A DNA stretch of 15,495 nucleotides. Origin: CAIKMD01 sp035277525. GTDB taxonomy: Bacteria; Pseudomonadota; Alphaproteobacteria; ATCC43930; CGMCC-115725. The notes beneath the pieces are model-generated. The model had not been told where the DNA came from and ran no database searches. It worked only from the letters and a program-made list of their open reading frames with translations. Shown piece after piece: positions 13,820 through 15,495 of this stretch; positions within the stretch are counted from its first letter, which is position 1; each line of letters opens with the position of its first letter. Location: the NCBI GenBank assembly GCA_035277525.1, contig DATEKH010000287.1:1-15495 (forward strand), written 5' to 3'. The translations under genes were made by a program, and so were the position numbers.

Positions 13820-14799
13820 ACCGCCGCATGCGGACGATCCTCCGCTCCTCGCGCTGCGTTCTTCTGGCCGCTTGTCTCCTCGGCGCGCTCGCGCCCTCGG
13901 CTTTCGCAGCGGACACAGTCCACGCGGCCAAGGCGGTGGCAACGCAATGGGCCTTCCTGCCACTCGATATTGGCCTCGAGGAGGGCACCTTCACCAAGCA
14001 TGGCATCGATCTCGACATCGTCGCGATGACCGGCGAGGCGAAGCTGATGCAGGGGCTGACCGCCGGCAGCCTCGATTTCGGCCTCGCGGGAAGCCCGGGT
14101 GCCGCGCTCGCGGTCAAAGGCGCGCCGGTGATCGGGGTCGCGGTTCTGACCAACGAGCCGCGCAATTTCTCGGTGGTCGTCACCAAGGATTCGCCGATCA
14201 AGACCATCGCTGATCTCAAGGGCAAGCTGATCTCGGGGGCGACCGCCGGCGGGTTGCCGGAATGGCTCGTCAAGCATCTGGCCGTGGTCAAGGGCTGGGG
14301 ACCGACCGGCATCCGCACGATCGCGCTGGGCTCGCCAAGCGCCAGCCTCTCGGCCGTCATGACCCACCAGGTCGACGGCATGATGACCTCGACGACCACC
14401 GGCTATCAGCTCGAAGAAAAGGGCGAAGGCCGGATCATCACGCAGATGGGCGATTTCGCGCCGCATTTTCACACCGAGATGGTGTTCGCGCGCCGCTCTC
14501 TGGTCGACGACAATCCCGCTCTGGTGAAGCGGTTCTTGCAAGGCCTCTTCGCCTCGGTCGCCTTCATCAAGACGAACAAGGAGAAGACCGACGAAATCGC
14601 CATGCGCGTTCTGCGTCAATCGGCGATGGTCGCGCGCCGGACCTATGACAACGAGGTCCGGACGTTTTCGAGCGACGGGCATTTCGATCCCGCGGCGCTC
14701 GCGGTGCTGAAGCAATCCTTCATCGAGATGAAGATCCTGACCTCGAAGCCGAGCGATGCGCAGATGCTGACGACGAAATTCGTGCCGGTGAAGTTTTAG
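13816..14799 (+). CDS. Periplasmic substrate-binding protein, tandem copy 3
   Basis: A 327-residue paralog. ATG 13816 overlaps the previous stop in an ATGA junction, a classic coupled start; an internal ATG at 13828 is the alternative. The signal peptide is about residues 1-31, ending PSAFA before ADTVHAAK; a LAAC lipobox-like sequence at 17-20 is less likely than Sec cleavage. It resembles copy 1 more than copy 2 at the first ligand segment (WAFLPLDIGLEEGTFTKHG). It has TAGSLDFGLAGSPGAALAVKG and a TTTGYQLEEKGEGRI stretch. The C-terminus is MLTTKFVPVKF, a variant of the shared tail. It ends 12 bases before the converging MmgE/PrpD stop, and no terminator is visible between them. Confidence 0.9.
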   Translation: MNRRMRTILRSSRCVLLAACLLGALAPSAFAADTVHAAKAVATQWAFLPLDIGLEEGTFTKHGIDLDIVAMTGEAKLMQGLTAGSLDFGLAGSPGAALAVKGAPVIGVAVLTNEPRNFSVVVTKDSPIKTIADLKGKLISGATAGGLPEWLVKHLAVVKGWGPTGIRTIALGSPSASLSAVMTHQVDGMMTSTTTGYQLEEKGEGRIITQMGDFAPHFHTEMVFARRSLVDDNPALVKRFLQGLFASVAFIKTNKEKTDEIAMRVLRQSAMVARRTYDNEVRTFSSDGHFDPAALAVLKQSFIEMKILTSKPSDAQMLTTKFVPVKF

Positions 14800-14811
14800 C
14801 GCGGCCGGACC

Positions 14812-15495
14812 TCACGGCGCGCAAGCAGCGGCAAGGCGGCGCACCGCGCCGGGGCCGGCAAGCGATGCGACTGCCTTCTCGATCGCGGCGAGCCGCTCGA
14901 TGGCAAAAAGCGGCGCCGCGTTGTTGCGGAATTTCGCCCGGATGTCCTCGTCGCTCAAGGGCCGCTCGGCGCTGCCGCGATTATGCGGCTCGACCTGCTC
15001 GAAGCGCTCGCCGTTATTTGTCTCGATGATGACCCAGCCCTTGAACTGGCCCGGCGTCGCGCTGTCGTCGATTTTGTATTTCACCTTCTGCGCCAGCGCG
15101 CGGACGGCGGCGCGGGTTTGCGGATCGCCGCGATAGCTGTGCCCATCGAGACGCCCGGTCACGAGCGCTTCGGCGACGGAATATTGCAGCGAGGCGCGGC
15201 CCTGCCAGTCATTGAGCGGCGCGATCTTGCTTTCGCGCGGCTCGCACACCACGCCGATCATGTAGTCGGCGATTGGACAAATGATGCGCGCGACCGCTTC
15301 CGCCCGCACGCCCCTCGCGCGCAGCGTCAAGGCCGCATCGATGAAGGCGTGGATCACATGGGCGCAGGGATAGGGCTTGAGCGAGACCTGCTGGTACTCC
15401 CATCTCCGGCCGAGCCCTGCGGTCACGGACGCAAAATCGAAGCGGTAATCGGGATCCTGCACATGCGCGCGGAAGAGACCGGAGCCGCCTTCGAA
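14812..15495 (-). CDS. MmgE/PrpD family protein (C-terminal half, runs off the window)
   Basis: The reading frame is open to the window edge, giving 227 residues of what is normally a protein of about 450. The entry at the edge, FEGGSGLFRAHV, matches the family's central glycine-rich motif. KPYPCAHVIHAFIDAAL matches the conserved KPYP-C/S-x-x-x-H segment near the active site of the 2-methylcitrate dehydratase/iminodisuccinate epimerase group. The C-terminal lid domain has RGDPQTRAAV and RGSAERPLSDEDIRAKFRNNA. The family includes 2-methylcitrate dehydratase (PrpD), cis-aconitate decarboxylase and catabolic epimerases; this member's reaction cannot be told from half a protein. The stop is TGA at 14814-14812. 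The true start lies beyond 15495. Confidence 0.88.
   Translation of the reverse strand, partial: FEGGSGLFRAHVQDPDYRFDFASVTAGLGRRWEYQQVSLKPYPCAHVIHAFIDAALTLRARGVRAEAVARIICPIADYMIGVVCEPRESKIAPLNDWQGRASLQYSVAEALVTGRLDGHSYRGDPQTRAAVRALAQKVKYKIDDSATPGQFKGWVIIETNNGERFEQVEPHNRGSAERPLSDEDIRAKFRNNAAPLFAIERLAAIEKAVASLAGPGAVRRLAAACAP

Noticed and set aside
13832..13878. Lipoprotein signal in binding-protein copy 3
   Set aside because: LAAC at residues 17-20 resembles a lipobox, but a normal AFA-A Sec cleavage site follows and the two paralogs have plain Sec signals.
12889..14799. A 636-codon frame fusing into binding-protein copy 3
   Set aside because: The upstream half is out of frame with copy 2 and Arg-rich; the real copy 3 begins at the ATGA overlap with its own signal peptide.

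Overview
The window is about 65% G+C with strong GC-rich Shine-Dalgarno sites and gene content (NMT1/SsuA-type periplasmic binding proteins, Amidohydro_2 paralogs, a MmgE/PrpD protein, a UbiH-like FAD oxidoreductase, a PPOX protein and a ThDP enzyme) that suggests an alphaproteobacterium of the Bradyrhizobium/Rhodospirillales kind. That assignment is an inference from gene style; there is no rRNA or marker gene here. No tRNA, CRISPR array or transposase gene was seen.

Layout. Positions 1-2696: the N-terminal part of an FAD-dependent oxidoreductase (minus) diverges from a small PPOX-family flavin protein (plus), which converges on a ThDP-dependent acetolactate-synthase-like enzyme (minus). Positions 2697-5554: a hairpin-rich repeat element, a collapsed amidohydrolase pseudogene (minus), a periplasmic substrate-binding protein (plus, divergent from the pseudogene) and an MscS-type channel (minus). 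Positions 5805-11680, all on the minus strand: a TauD/TfdA dioxygenase, a stand-alone Rieske ferredoxin, a small uncharacterised protein overlapping it, and three tandem paralogous amidohydrolases of about 410 residues. Positions 11853-14799, plus strand and divergent from the TauD gene: three tandem paralogous periplasmic substrate-binding proteins. The window ends in the C-terminal half of a MmgE/PrpD protein (minus).

How it may work together (inference). Secreted binding proteins would capture small organic substrates. The cytoplasmic metal-dependent amidohydrolases or decarboxylases, the Fe(II)/2-oxoglutarate dioxygenase, the Rieske electron carrier, the ThDP enzyme and the flavoprotein would then process them. 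No ABC permease or ATPase gene lies in the window, so the binding proteins must use components encoded elsewhere. The most notable features are the expansion of two families side by side (four amidohydrolase copies, one of them dead, and four binding proteins), a Rieske protein with an unusually long spacer between its two cluster motifs, and a small conserved-looking protein translationally coupled to it. The substrate cannot be read from sequence.
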